This document shows, in pieces, positions 47,301-58,799 of a stretch of 64,000 nucleotides of DNA; within the stretch, counting starts at the first letter, position 1; every line of letters starts with the position of its first letter. The stretch comes from Enoplolaimus lenunculus (taxonomy: Eukaryota > Nematoda > Enoplea > Enoplida > Thoracostomopsidae). The notes under the pieces are model-generated. The model was not told where the DNA came from. It searched no databases and saw only the letters and a program-made list of their open reading frames with translations. A program made the translations under genes and the position numbers. The stretch is taken from assembly GCA_030248215.1 (NCBI GenBank), contig JASANG010001712.1, positions 103,568 to 167,567 of the forward strand, read 5' to 3'.

Positions 47301-50300
47301 ATAAGATTTTATAACGCTTAGCCTTAGACGTATGCTTAGGAATATGCTTAATCTACTGTTACGGCCCTAAAAGTAACATTGGCCCAGTTGGCAACTGCGG
47401 AATAGAATTTAATAATACTGATCATTGAGGGTGCGGCGAGAAATGTAGTTTTGGTATGATAATGACCACGCCGTACAACGCTGACTATTCTAAGGGAGCT
47501 AAAAAATTTTCAAGTGGGGCATACAGGGTTTTCAATGACTCAAGCAAGGATGAAATTTGCTATGGATGGTAAAATTTTTTCAGGGGAGGTGAGCTTTCGT
47601 GGACCACCTCTGGCCACGGGATCAATGATGAGCAAGTTGCCAACTGAGAAAAATAGGTGTTTGAAATGCGATGTGGTGGCATAAATACAATTGAAAGAGT
47701 CTTTATAATTTAAAATTCAGTTACCATTCCTACATGCAACAAAAAGTATTTTGTAGCAGTCTCAGTACAGCGTTGCGCGAATAACATACGTTTACCAGTT
47801 CACAAGTCAAAGGTTTAGGCTTAGGTTTATGCTTAAATTTAGAATTAAAAAAAAAACAAATTTTTCGGCACGATGTACCATTTTGGAAAACATTTAGCAA
47901 AATATATTTCAATTTTTTGACCGTCAGGCTGTGTTTACTAGTATTATTTCAGGCAATCCATGGGTATGCGATCAACGCTTAGAGTGGTTTCGTCAATGGC
48001 TTCGGCAGGTAAAACTTTAATTCAAGTGCCAATACAAGAATTTTAGGTCAAAACGCGGATCAGCTAAATTTAGGATGCAGCACTTTTAAGCAGGATTTTT
48101 TAAAATTTAAAAACCATTTTTGTAAATGATTTCGTTTTGCTATTGGTTTAGGTTTAGGCGATTCATGTAATGATTTCAAAGATGGCCCATGTAAAGATCA
48201 CGGGCGGTACGTTTTTCTGTGGAACTGGAATACAGTAAGCTTAAAGCTTTAGACTATTTTTTTGCTTGGCTTAGGCTTAAGCTTAGGAATCTGCTCATTC
48301 TTACGCTTAGGTTCAGGCTTCGGCGTAGGAATATGCTTATAATAGAATATATTCATTCTTATACGCTTAAGTTTAGGCTTAGGCTTATGAATATGCTTAT
48401 AATACTGTTCCGCCCCTGTTCTTTACATTGGCCTGAAAGATTACGAGCTACGAAAACACTGGCGAACTCAAATGGTGCCAACCACGGCCTTCCTACCCCA
48501 ACTTCCCAACAATGTTCAAATCCGAGACTTTGTATTAAGGTTCAGGACTAAAATGACGTTTGGTTTCTCGCCATGCAGTACACATCAGGGGTGGAACATT
48601 TTTCTGCGGGACTGCAATAGAGTACCCTTAAGATTTTAGGCTAATTTTTGGCTAATTTTTGCCTTAGGCTTTAAGGCTTAGGTATAATCTCGCACTGTAA
48701 ATTGTAATGAGTTGATTAATACATTAAGCTAGCGAATTGGTTATTTCTGAATTATTATCAGTAAACATTAACTCACTATGAGTTAGGTTGTTGATTCTAA
48801 CTCTGAGTTGAGTTGACTCTGGGTGTGAGATCATTAATTATCTCAGAAAGATTTGAATCAACTCAAAATTCTGAGTTCTGATAGTCCTAACTCAGACTGA
48901 GCGATTTAACTCATTCTGAGTTAAAATCAACTCACTTGAATTTACAGTGTGTTACTGTCCGGTTCTTCACATTGAGTGAAATTTCGAATTCAGCCACTGT
49001 ACTAGAATGACGTTATCTAATAAATTAATAAATTAAAGATACTAACTGAGAATTTTTTCATTAAGTGTCGATACGGTCCGTTTTGTTATGTATATTTAAA
49101 CTTATCTGTTAAAAGTCAGTGAATGAAAATGTATATATTAAAGCTGGAACGCCCCACATACGTATTTTGGGCAACTTTCCAGCATTACTTGGTTTACAAT
49201 AATTTCTTAACAAATACATGTGCTTTTTCTATGAAAAGAAAATTTGCAAGGAAATTTTGTGCTTTCGCTAACGTTTGCGCATTGCGCAAAGCTGGAACAC
49301 GAGTTTATACCTAAGACAGAACAATTATTGACCACAGAGAATCTTGTTTTGGCCTTGGAAACCGGTTTGGTGAAATTTTCAGGAGCTGTCAATATTTATC
49401 AATAAGCCGCCACAATGTCTGGCCGAATGTTCAAAACCTGATTACTTAACCCGGTGGCCTTTACGAGAACCGAATCCTACTCCAACGACAACTGCGCCAA
49501 TTATTCAACGTGCAGCTGCAATTTCAAGTATCGGATGGATAATTTTAGGTATGAGCATTTCCGACTGCAAACCAAACAGCCTCTGAATTTTAACTCGAAG
49601 GATCAACACGACGTATAAGGAAACTTTCGCTAGCATTCAATTCTTACGCCAATGCCTAGAACAGGGAAGTAGTATAATATTCGTAAGCCTAAGGCTAAGC
49701 CTAAGCGCAAGAATGAGCTTACATCTTGGTCTATTGCCTATGCCTAAGCCTAAACAAAACAATTAGCCTAAAGCTTGAGTTTACTTTATTGCGGTCCCGC
49801 ACAAAAACATTCGGCCCCCGATCTTTACATGGGCCAATTCTTTTAATGCTATCGAAGAGAAATTTTCAGCCACGGTGGGTCGTAGATGACCTTTGAAAAT
49901 GGCGACTAAGTACATACTTGCAATATTGCTTAGTTCAATCACGCTTCTTGTCTAGAAAATTAGTTTGTGAGCGTCGGCCCAGAAGGTTAAAATATTGGCT
50001 CTTAAAATAGAATTGGCTGATCGCTTTGTTTTGGGGGGCGTAATCGGCCTCCCTCCATTAAATTTTGCACATATACATATGTGTGTCCCTTGTATGTCAT
50101 TTTGTGCAATCTCTAGGCAAAAACCAACCAAATTGATTTGCACACGAAAAGTTGGTTTTTTCTTCGCACAGAATGTACTCAGTTGCATACTCTTGTAAAA
50201 CACGAATCTATGACAATTCGTTCCCCGACAATTAGTCGTCGAACAATGTCCTAACGCCTAATAATATGCCTAAGCATGTACCTAAGCGTATTAATCGTAA

Positions 50301-50693
50301 GCCTAAGAAAAAACATAATGATCCGCGACGAATTGTCGAGTCGATGAAATTTCGTATTACAAGTTGTCGGGCGACGAGCTGTCGTAATGCCACTATTAAC
50401 ACACAATGATTTCAGCAATTATTCTGGCAATTTTGTTGACATCAATCACACTTCTCGCGTTGGTGCGATGGTTTCTGGGTCGTAGACGACGTCGAGATAA
50501 AGAAAAAGAAGAAGAAGAGCGTATCTTGCGTACGTCAACTGCGTTTCGAAATGGTGGCCCAGGCTCAGCAGTTGGTTCAGGGTACCCGGCGTCTGCAATC
50601 GGGTATCCTGGAATGCCTCCGCGATCTGCAATTGACCTCGATTTACCACCAGCGCATTCGTTGCAAGAACCTACCGACAGGACTTATTGGTAG
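44325..50693 (+). CDS. leucine-rich-repeat single-pass membrane protein
   Basis: Six exons with agreeing phases: 44325-44619, 45809-46595, 46849-47060, 47953-48008, 49383-49548 and 50416-50693 (TAG); 1794 bases, 597 residues. The start may instead be ATG at 44343. A signal peptide ends near residue 35. A cysteine cap (C37, C44, C46, C58; CPSIALPCEC) is the LRR N-terminal flank. Exons 2-3 hold about 13 repeats of LxxLxLxxNxL type (LRKLILKNNQIAAL, IEKLDLSENQLAGI, LQSLDLEGNLLSKV, LAHLDISNNRLTTL). CGNPWVCDQRLEWFRQWL begins the C-terminal cap (Cys 431, 437, 462, 466). A Pro/Thr stalk, a membrane helix at about 497-522 and a short cytosolic tail starting GRRRRRDKEKEEEE follow. Resembles ecdysozoan extracellular LRR proteins of the LET-4/EGG-6/chaoptin style, used in cuticle and apical matrix. 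The ligand is unknown. Every intron but the last is invaded by MITEs. Confidence 0.88.
44633..44791. repeat. TTAGGC-bearing MITE in LRR intron 1, 14 bases after the donor
   Basis: GGCCAAATAAACAGGGGCGG at left, GCCCCTGATCTGTCCATGGG at right; CCTAAG-like core. Confidence 0.8.
45127..45314. repeat. GAGTCAAATTGACTC MITE, full copy
   Basis: CACTGCAATAAATGGTGAGT to CACGATTTTTTGCAGTG; near-complete hairpin (both halves contain AATTTGACTC or its complement and GGCTCTAC/GTAGAGCC). Confidence 0.8.
45412..45710. repeat. reversed copy of the MITE inserted at 23917
   Basis: GATCCAGGATCTCACATTGG at left and GTGGCCCCCCATGAATCCGC at right, with ACACACAGACTACGAAC inside, is the reverse complement of 23917-24089. 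About 100 extra bases in the middle suggest an insertion. LRR intron 1. Confidence 0.6.
46624..46801. repeat. AACTCAGAATGAGTT MITE, copy 7 (one end lost)
   Basis: ACAGTGAAAATTTCCGTGAG at left; loses its right end close to the acceptor of LRR exon 3. Starts 29 bases after the exon 2 donor, so it fills nearly the whole intron. Confidence 0.75.
47107..47384. repeat. TTAGGC-bearing MITE, TTACTTTTAGG end type, long copy
   Basis: GACCCATGTTACTTTTAGGA at left, ACGGCCCTAAAAGTAACATT at right; four inner blocks of TTAGGC-like units separated by GGAATACGCTTTT. LRR intron 3, 46 bases after the donor. Confidence 0.85.
48184..48433. repeat. TTAGGC-bearing MITE, GGGGCGGAAC end type
   Basis: GGCCCATGTAAAGATCACGG at left, CCGCCCCTGTTCTTTACATT at right; three TTAGGC-like blocks. 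LRR intron 4. Confidence 0.85.
48587..48985. repeat. TTAGGC MITE interrupted by an AACTCAGAATGAGTT MITE
   Basis: Left end CATCAGGGGTGGAACATTTT, right end GTCCGGTTCTTCACATTGAG. The element at 48693-48949 (CACTGTAAATTGTAATGAGT to CACTTGAATTTACAGTG) sits between them. LRR intron 4. Confidence 0.75.
49649..49835. repeat. TTAGGC-bearing MITE in LRR intron 5
   Basis: CCAATGCCTAGAACAGGG at left, CCCCGATCTTTACATGGGCC at right; CCTAAGGCTAAGCCTAAGCG inside. Confidence 0.8.
50215..50390. repeat. TTAGGC-like core with GACAATTCGTCG ends
   Basis: GACAATTCGTTCCCCGACAA at left, GTCGGGCGACGAGCTGTCG at right; inner CCTAAGCATGTACCTAAGCG. It ends 25 bases before LRR exon 6. A related end occurs at 55650-55720. 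This is another terminal type around the same hexamer core. Confidence 0.6.
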
Positions 50694-52556
50694 TGATGAA
50701 CATCGGATATTTTTTCATATTTAACACCGGCGTATACGTGATTCCATTTCGGGAAGGTATAACCTTATTGAAATGTTTGCGAGTGACCGTAGCGAGCGAG
50801 AATATTTTTGGATTCTAGTAGGTACTCTCTAAAAACTTAAACTAACTTGATTAAAAACTTTAGCTAATACAGCAGCATTAAACTAAACTTTCAAGATTCG
50901 CAAAACTAAAACAGGCGGGTTTATAATGCTCAAACTCATTCAAAATTTTACATATTTTTATTCCAAGCTAAACTTAATTAACTCCTTTCAATATACACCA
51001 GGGTGCAGCCAGATTCCAAAAAGTGACGGAGCCGCAGATGAGTAATTATCCGGCCAGAGCCGGATAATGAATTCAAATCTAATACTAGATGGCGTCCCAA
51101 TATCAGAACGTATCTTACAATTCTTCCTTCCGTGGCTTAAGGTACCCACAGGTTTTACATGACAAAGTTTCAAATGTCACGCCGATGCATTTTTAACACT
51201 TAACGACCCCTATTACACTATCCTATTTTTTTGTAGCGTTGAGTTCAGTTGCAATATTCGATTGGCCAATGCTCTTTTTAAGAGCATACAGTTTTTCGTA
51301 GGTACTATAAAATATAGACGGCTAAGACCAGGGATGGGAGTTTGATCTCAGTCTCGGCAAGCTTCGGTATTTGGTGGGTCTGGTTTCTTGATAGTTTCGG
51401 TGGCTTGTATTAACCGACGCTAGAAGTCGAGGATTCGCAAATGATGGTAGACCTGTAAAAAACAGAAGTTAATATTGTTGAAGAAAGCAATGCCTGAGGA
51501 ATAAAATTTCGCTATGACTTTATGAATTTTCAGTCGCTTAATTATTAGCAGATATTATGAAAACACACAAAAAAACTACAAAAACAGGAGCAGAAATAAT
51601 TTACTTTAAAAATTTATTTTCTTCGGTGACGACCAAGTGAACCGAGACCGAGACTTTTCATGGCCGGTATTTGCCCATCTCTGGCTCTGATTAAGGCTAT
51701 TATTTTTGCTTAGGCGTAGGTTTTATAGACCCATTTATACGCTAAAGTTTAGGCTTAGCCTTATGGAACATCCACGTTATACTGCACGCGCTACTGCAAA
51801 AAATGCCTGTGTCTGAGTAAGGCCCGATGTCGTTTTATCATACTCTATTACGAGACCACTATAATGTCCGGAAGTCCCTAACGAGGACGTAAAGACACAT
51901 TGCACTGTGTTCATATAGCATCGCAAACATACATAACAACAACACAAACACATAAATATACTTATTGATTTTGCTTAATTTTTTACCCTTTGTCCCGACT
52001 CCCTTCGAACAGTGTCGGGACATTTAAGTGTCGACGTACCGCACAAAATTGTACCTACACGCTAGTTGCATCTTCCATTTGTACACAAATCCCTACCAGC
52101 TGGTTGGACAAATTTTTACATTAGCGCGCGCATTATAACGTGGATGACCCATTAGCAATACAATATGCTGAGATATGTTCTGTTTATATTACGCTCCTAG
52201 AATAACACTCGTGATCTATATCTGGTTTTCTAGCGCCATTGTAACACAATAAAATTGTGAACGTACACGGTCACATGCAAATATTTCAATTACATGTGTT
52301 ACACAATAAAATATGTAAAAATAAGTAAATAAAGTCAATCAGTTCGATGATACTTGGTATACATACGAATGATGGAATAAATTTTTTAAAATTTGAAAAA
52401 AGCAACAATTAAAAACTGAAAAGTCGCGACCTCAAAATACTCAAGGAGCGTGTTTCAGCAACGTATGTCCGATTACACCCTGGAATGTGTGGTTTATTAC
52501 AGCTATTAACAGGCAGATTTCTAAGATACATTGTATTAAAGCTGGTATTTTTTGTC
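50694..52556. other. 3' flank of the LRR gene, no further gene seen
   Basis: Holds a partial CTACTCTCTAAAAA element (50821-50990), an AGGGTGCAGCC-started patch with GCCGGATAAT palindromes (50997-51175) and a TTAGGC-like fragment (about 51690-51770). No convincing exon. Confidence 0.4.
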
Positions 52557-52709
52557 GGCCCATGTAAAGATCAGGGGCGTAACGTTTTTCTACGGGACTA
52601 GAAAAGTTTAGTGTACGCTTAAGCCTTAGACTAATTTTTTTCCTTGGCTAAGGTTTAGGCTTAGGAATTTGCTTATAATACTGTACCGCCCCTGTTCTTT
52701 ACATTAGCC
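52557..52709. repeat. TTAGGC-bearing MITE, GGGGCGTAAC end type
   Basis: GGCCCATGTAAAGATCAGGG at left, CCGCCCCTGTTCTTTACATT at right. Confidence 0.85.
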
Positions 52710-52973
52710 CTTTAGTCCATGTTACAATGACTGAAACTAAATCTTAAAACATTTTCTCAAAAAACCTTTTTACTGTTTAATAAAACTCTTATTTTTCAAT
52801 TTCCAGTAGCGCCTATGGCATGTTACACGGCATAAACAAATCTAAAGTGCCCGAAACAGATATACGGTTACACAGTTTTACACACAACGTGAGCTGCAAT
52901 ATCAGCCAACAAACCTTTGGTCAAAACCTGTAGTCTTTCTTCACAAATAAGCTTCGGCATACGTAGGAATCTT

Positions 52974-53120
52974 GGCCAATGTTTTACTTTTAGGGCCGTA
53001 AACAGTAGATTAAGCGTATTCCTAAGCCTAAGCCTAAGCAAAATTGTAGTCTAGAGTATAAGCCTACTCTTCTACACACATCCACCAGAAACCGGGGATT
53101 CCCTAAAAGTAACATGGGCC
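52974..53120. repeat. TTAGGC-bearing MITE, TTACTTTTAGGGCC end type
   Basis: GGCCAATGTTTTACTTTTAG at left, CCCTAAAAGTAACATGGGCC at right; CCTAAGCCTAAGCCTAAG inside. Confidence 0.85.
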
Positions 53121-53280
53121 AGTATCTTGGTAATTAAACCAATATATGCAACTTTGTAACACGTAGCTAATGCTCTCTTTACCGCAACATCTCCCCGAAC
53201 AAACCACAATTTGTCTTCCCTCATGTCTAAATCTCTGCCCCAATTTCAACCGTCACGAATCAGCATCAGCACATTCGAGT

Positions 53281-56200
53281 TCACACGACGGCAATCTTCC
53301 AAGCAGACATTTCACCACTTCGATCAACGCACTTTGAAATTCTTCAATGCGCTAAATTAAATTGCAACTATTGTGCTGTCTTGTTCCATGGTTCAATGTT
53401 GGGTAATTTCAACAATACGTATGTCAGATTTCAGTTTGAGCCGAAACCTTCTCGGGTTCCTACCCATTTTTGCATGTCTTTGGTACAGCCAACCAAAAGT
53501 TTTGTTGAGCTGAAGTCGTGATAGCCCGTCTAAATTAGCCTTGTTAACAGCAGTGCGGAACAGTATTATGAGCATATTCCTAAGCCTAAGCCAATCGAAA
53601 AAAATAGTCTCAACCTTAAACTTACTCTGTTGCAGTCGCACAGAAAAACATTCCGCCCCTGATCTTTACATGGGCCTTTGTAACTCGAGCAGAACTATTT
53701 TATTTCGCTTCAAAATTACAATACATTTGAGGCGAGGGGCAGCTACGATCACTTTAAGTGGACCACATTAATATTAAGAACGTACCTGATTTGAACGATC
53801 ACAAACATAAAATTGGATAAACTTTTCTAAATTGAAGTTGAATGTTTTCAGCAAATCACACGATCTGAAACAAGATAACAATTATTAGAGTTACAGATAT
53901 AGTGAGATTAAAAAGAGATAACAAAACTTGCAAAACCACTTTTACACAAACTGATTTTGGTCAATTCAACGCGCTATTTGAAATAGAAAAAAAAATGATT
54001 TTTGCACCGTTTATTTCAACCGTTTAGTTAACGAGAGAAATAACTGCAATCGCAGTCACTGTGTCCTCGAAACCTTTAAATTAACAATAAACTTGGGCAG
54101 AATTTTCGAAACCCTTTCAGTCTGGTTACCAAAAGGGTTACACTTCTACAATAAGTGTAACTTACTCGCGGTTCAACTTGAACGATAATAAATTCGAACT
54201 GCCAAGAGTGAGCGTAACACAACTGCCGTCTAAAACAAAAAAGCGTCGAGTTAAAGCTCTGAGACTTTATAAGCAGCACCTCATCTTTAAATTTTTAAAT
54301 ACGTCATATAAATCATGGTTTCAAATGTTACCTGGAACAAATGGCTAAACATGAAACTCAGAGAATACAGTCCGTCGGTAAAATCGAAAATGAACTCAGG
54401 AAATATACTTTGATGACCAGTTTCATCATACAGTACTGTAGGGGCATAGTAAAGAGGCCATGACCCCCCCAATGATTTTGGAAATATTTCATTTTGAATA
54501 TTAAATCGAAACTATGATCCCCTGGGCCGTTTCATTCCCACACACTGGTTGTTGGTGCTTTTGTATTCTCAACCAACATTGCTTTAGTTTGACATGTACC
54601 AAAAATTTATTTTCTCACACGTTGTTCTGTGTGCAGTGACCATTTTTGTACGATTAACAAGCTTTATATATTTAAAGTATTTTTGTGCCCCCCAAACCTG
54701 ACTACGCACATGCAGTACTGTGACAAAAACAGTTAATAACGCTTACAATAAGGGTGGCGTTATCGGTGTTTAAAAATTTAATGTCTTTCACGCCGTCCGC
54801 GGTCGTCTGCCACAATGCTGTATCGTAGGTCGAGCAATACGACACAGCACTGTCACGAACGACAACGAACGGCGAGACATGACAAAGTATAACGTCACCC
54901 AGACAATGAGAAAGTTTTCGACCCAAATCCTTCTCTCATATGTAAATACTCATTTTCCACTCATGGAATCAACCAAAGTTTTCTATTTACTAAAGCACCA
55001 ATCACAACTGAAGTCCCTACTCCTGTAAACTGGTATGAACGCCTTGTATTGGTATATTTTTGTATCCAAATCAAAAGTGAAAGTATAACACATACCTTTT
55101 GGATCAGTAACAATGCTGCAATCATCAAATGAACCAAACGCCAAAGGCACAATAGGATGAACCATTCCAAGCCCACACGTTGGGGTTCGTACAGGTCCGC
55201 TTCCTAGCGCAATCTATAATCATTACTCATATTCACAATTATTGGACCAATGTAAAAAATTAAGGCCTGCTTAGAGAGAGATAAGAGGGCCGGAACACTT
55301 TGAGACTGTGAAGTCATACGCTCAGGCTTATGCTTAGGCTTATTCTTAGGCTCAGGTTTAGGCTTATGTTTAGACTTAGGCTAAAGCTTAGATTTAGGCT
55401 TATCCTTCAATAGGCATGCCGCTATAGTTAATGTTGGCGATATTTTTTGCAACGTTTACATCAAACAGCTGTGAAATTTAAAATTTTGCACATTTATTGC
55501 TTTTAATATACCCTTGCGCTGTCAAAATCATCAACAGTACATACTAATAACGTCATGAGCACTGTGATAAACAACTATAAACAAATTCTGCGCATGAAAC
55601 ATAAACATTTAAGTCATATATTCAGACGGGTAAGTATCTGGAGCTTTTCAACTCTTTACCCCTCACAATTTGTCACCCTCACAACTCCTCAACCCCGACA
55701 ACTCGTCGAACTATCAGACTGCAATTTGCTTATGCATTGATTCAAAAAGCGTTTCATAAAACTTGCGCCAACATTAAATTCTCGATACAAAACTTGCACG
55801 GGTGAATAGGGCTTAATTTCGTATTCGAAGCAATATATTACTCTTAAGACAACACTTACCGCACGATGAAACACAAACCATTCACTTTGTAAGCTGCTAT
55901 TACAGTCGATAATGCTTGTAGACGGTAACGTAATTTTATACCCATCCCTAAATTTTAAACAATAATTTAAACTTTATTAAAATATCTATTCATTATGTCT
56001 CATTGTGGGGGGTGGAATTTCACCATATCCGAGCACGGGTTTCGCTACCAGAGGTTTTTCTGTCAAGCATCCATGAAGACTGAAAAAAAAACAATTTTGA
56101 AGCTCATCATCCAAAACCGTATTCAGACGTGCAAATTTTTGCAGCATGGAATCGCAGCTGCAATTTGCAATATGGCAAATATTTTACAGTTGAAATTTGT

Positions 56201-58799
56201 AGCTGCAAGTTTTGTTCGAAATCATATTTGAGCCAAAATTGGCCTACAGTAATAATTTCACAACTGCTACGATTACACATATTTTGAGCTGCCTTTGATT
56301 CGGCAGATATTTGATAACATTTTCCAAAAGTCAAAACATGCAAAACGCATAATTATAACTTAAGTTTAGACTAAAGTCATGTCTTTGCAATGGTGTCATT
56401 ACTACGTTGTTACCGCAGTTTTCACTAACGAACGTAATCACACAGTATTTAATTAGTTGTAAATGCAACATTATTTGGCACTGTTGTAATTCACCCCATC
56501 ATGGAAAATACCTTCATCCCAACAAGGCCGGGTCGTTTTCCAGCGTGGCTGTAATAGCGTCAGTTTAAGCTCCAGACTAAGTTTTTTGCTTAAGCTTAAG
56601 CCCTATTCACACGCGCAAATTTTTGCTGCGAGAACTTGCTGCTGCAAATTGCACATAGAACTTGCATTTTTTCATCAGCAAATGAAAAATCGGCTGCAAT
56701 ATTGCAATGAACTTGCATGGTTATTCACACATGTGAACTGAATTCCTAGCTACGATTTTTAATGAATTATTTGCAGCTGCAAGTTTTTCGAACAGGATTT
56801 TTGATAGAATTCGCAAGTGCAGTTTGCAGCTGCAAGTTCTCGCAGCAAAAACTTGCACGTGTAAATACGGCTTTAGGCTTAGGCTTCGGCTTAGGAATCT
56901 GCTTATACTACTGTTCCGGCCCTGTTCTATACTTGGGCCCGTACGAGTAATATAAGCATATTCTCAAACCTACCGCTAAGCCTATAACTAAGCCTAAATC
57001 AAACCCTGGCAAAATTTTCAGCTGTTGGGGAGGAAACTACAAAAAGTGTCTATAATTTAGTCACTAACCTGTCCCTTAAACATGATTCGTTCCAAACAAT
57101 TTTTGTACCATACTTTACACCAGTTCGGCGCCTGACAAATCCTTCTCGAGATCCAGCAGCGAGTACAGCCTGAAAAAAAACAGCAACAACATAAACACAA
57201 ATTACTAGTATGACAATATAATCAGCCAAAAACAATGTTTTTCACAAAACTCATTTAATCTAAAATTCGTGATAAGATTATGCACATTAATAATAGCGTC
57301 ATTTTTCTACGCAAATACGATGGTTAAGAGTTGCGCTATACATCACTCTGCTACGATACCGCCGCTGTTCGCCGCGCAGAGCCGCTAACAGGTGCGCAGG
57401 ACTGAGGGTCACATAACGCACGACGCCGTACGCCATCACACGGAGCCGTGCCGCGATACGCAGCGAGTATAGCGCGTTCCCTCAGACCGGGACAACCGCA
57501 CATGACCGCCTCGCTGAACCGTTCTGAATACAAGTAAAGTTTACAAGCAAAAATAGTAAAAATATAAAAAATTCATACCTGAGTTACAAAAACAACCAAA
57601 AAAACCCCCGCCCCCACAACAAAACGGGACCCGAGCTGTCAATCTTCACAATTATTGTCCATAACGTAGTTATAACTGCTATCGTTTGATATAATCAGTT
57701 GACAAGTTAAATTCAATGCAAGCAGAAGAAACATGTCAATTTTGAAATATCAAAACGTGAACTAATAATTGAAAACTTGATTAGAAGTCCAGAATCATAT
57801 TGTGTTGGTTGGTTTCCAAAAACCAAACCCAGTCTGTTCTAATTCAATTTTACTAAAATGCACACCGGTGATTACCTGCGTTATTCAGCGTTGTGTCAAA
57901 ACCGAATCCGATGTCGTAGTTTGATTTTGGTGTTTGTTGTTGAGCTGTTTAAAACCCAAAGTAAGTATTGTCTGTGAAAGCCACTGCTGTGAAGACATCG
58001 GTGTGTCTGACGCCTAATTGCGTTTCTTTTTAGTTCATGGTAAATATATTCTGCCATGAGATTGACAGGAGTACGGGTAACCGCGTCATCTCAAATCCGG
58101 TGGTGTGAATTATTAAAACGCAAAATCGCGTAATTCCGTTCGGTTTCAAGCACCTTTATGTACATTCGTGCATTATTTTTGCCAAAACAACTCAAAACCC
58201 CAATAATTTTAAAGGATCCATTGTTGGACATGGAAGCCAATGGCAAACGGAAGCAGATGTCATGACAGACGCCAATAAAATACTGATTTGTATTTCTTGG
58301 TTAGTGATGAATGATATGAATTAGTGTACAGTTGTTAAACTATTAGTCGCCAAGAGACCCCACGCAAGGCAGCCAGTCACGAATCTCAAGGGAGTGTTAT
58401 AACTCTTACTCTGCAGACTGGCTGTGAACGGTGCCCCAAGACTAGAATAGCATCACCCTTACTCAGATTAAATACAATAATTATAAACAATTACCCGAGC
58501 CAGGTCGAAATTATCAGCATTTGAATTCAACTGTTCAACGTCCATTTGATTGCTATGACACTTGGACTGGTTTGATATTGAGTCATATTCGTTATCAAAA
58601 TCAACAACAGCCGCCAGAAACAAACCTTTCAGACCTAAAATTTATTAAATTTACTGAGTTTTTTATTAAAATCTTAACTATTTAGTTACAATTTGTTGAT
58701 TAATTATAAGAACGTGCCGGGATGCCGGGAACACTTTGACAAGGATGTGCAGCCTGATCAAAAATTGATACCCAACAACCGACAGCTTGTTGCGTGGCT
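53281..58799 (-). CDS. unrecognised multi-exon gene (C-terminal exons)
   Basis: Minus-strand exon chain: 58799-58714, 58634-58495, 57169-57069, 55199-55096, 54435-54332, 54229-54166, 53864-53786 and 53352-53281 (TGA). All junctions agree in phase except 54332 to 54229 (phase 0 out, phase 1 needed), so that junction is misread, or an error or extra exon is involved. Pieces read as plausible protein: GIPARLKGLFLAAVVDFDNE, GSREGFVRRRTGVKYGTKIV, RTPTCGLGMVHPIVPLAFGS, ETGHQSIFPEFIFDFTDGLY and NLEKFIQFYVCDRSN. I recognise no domain. Upstream exons were not found. TTAGGC, CGCTATA and piggyBac-like repeats fill the introns. The acceptor at 55199 was chosen for phase; a second AG lies 4 bases upstream. 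Confidence 0.5.
53537..53676. repeat. TTAGGC-bearing MITE in an intron of the minus-strand gene
   Basis: Left GCCTTGTTAACAGCAGTGCG, right CCGCCCCTGATCTTTACATG. Lies between exons 53864-53786 and 53352-53281. Confidence 0.8.
54751..54901. repeat. CGCTATA-ended MITE family copy
   Basis: AGGGTGGCGTTATCGGTG at left, AAAGTATAACGTCACCC at right; CGCCGTCCGCGGTCG inside. Confidence 0.65.
55245..55440. repeat. TTAGGC-bearing repeat, diverged ends
   Basis: GGACCAATGTAAAAAATTAA at left, TATAGTTAATGTTGGCG at right; eight or more TTAGGC-like hexamers. Closest to 28864-29144. Confidence 0.65.
56520..56940. repeat. TTAGGC MITE with a nested piggyBac-like MITE
   Basis: Outer element: CAACAAGGCCGGGTCGTTTT to CCGGCCCTGTTCTATACTTG. 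Inner element 56596-56874: TTAAGCCCTATTCACACGCG to CACGTGTAAATACGGCTTTA, inserted in the hexamer array at a TTAAG word. Confidence 0.85.
57326..57484. repeat. CGCTATA-ended MITE family copy
   Basis: AAGAGTTGCGCTATACATCA at left, GAGTATAGCGCGTTCCCTC at right; CpG-rich inside with GCCGCG words. Confidence 0.65.

Noticed and set aside
53253-53352. Reading the last exon of the 53.3-58.8 kb gene in the frame ALKKFQSALIEVVKC
   Set aside because: Longer and protein-like, but needs phase 2 after an exon that ends in phase 0; the shorter frame keeps phase. Still uncertain.
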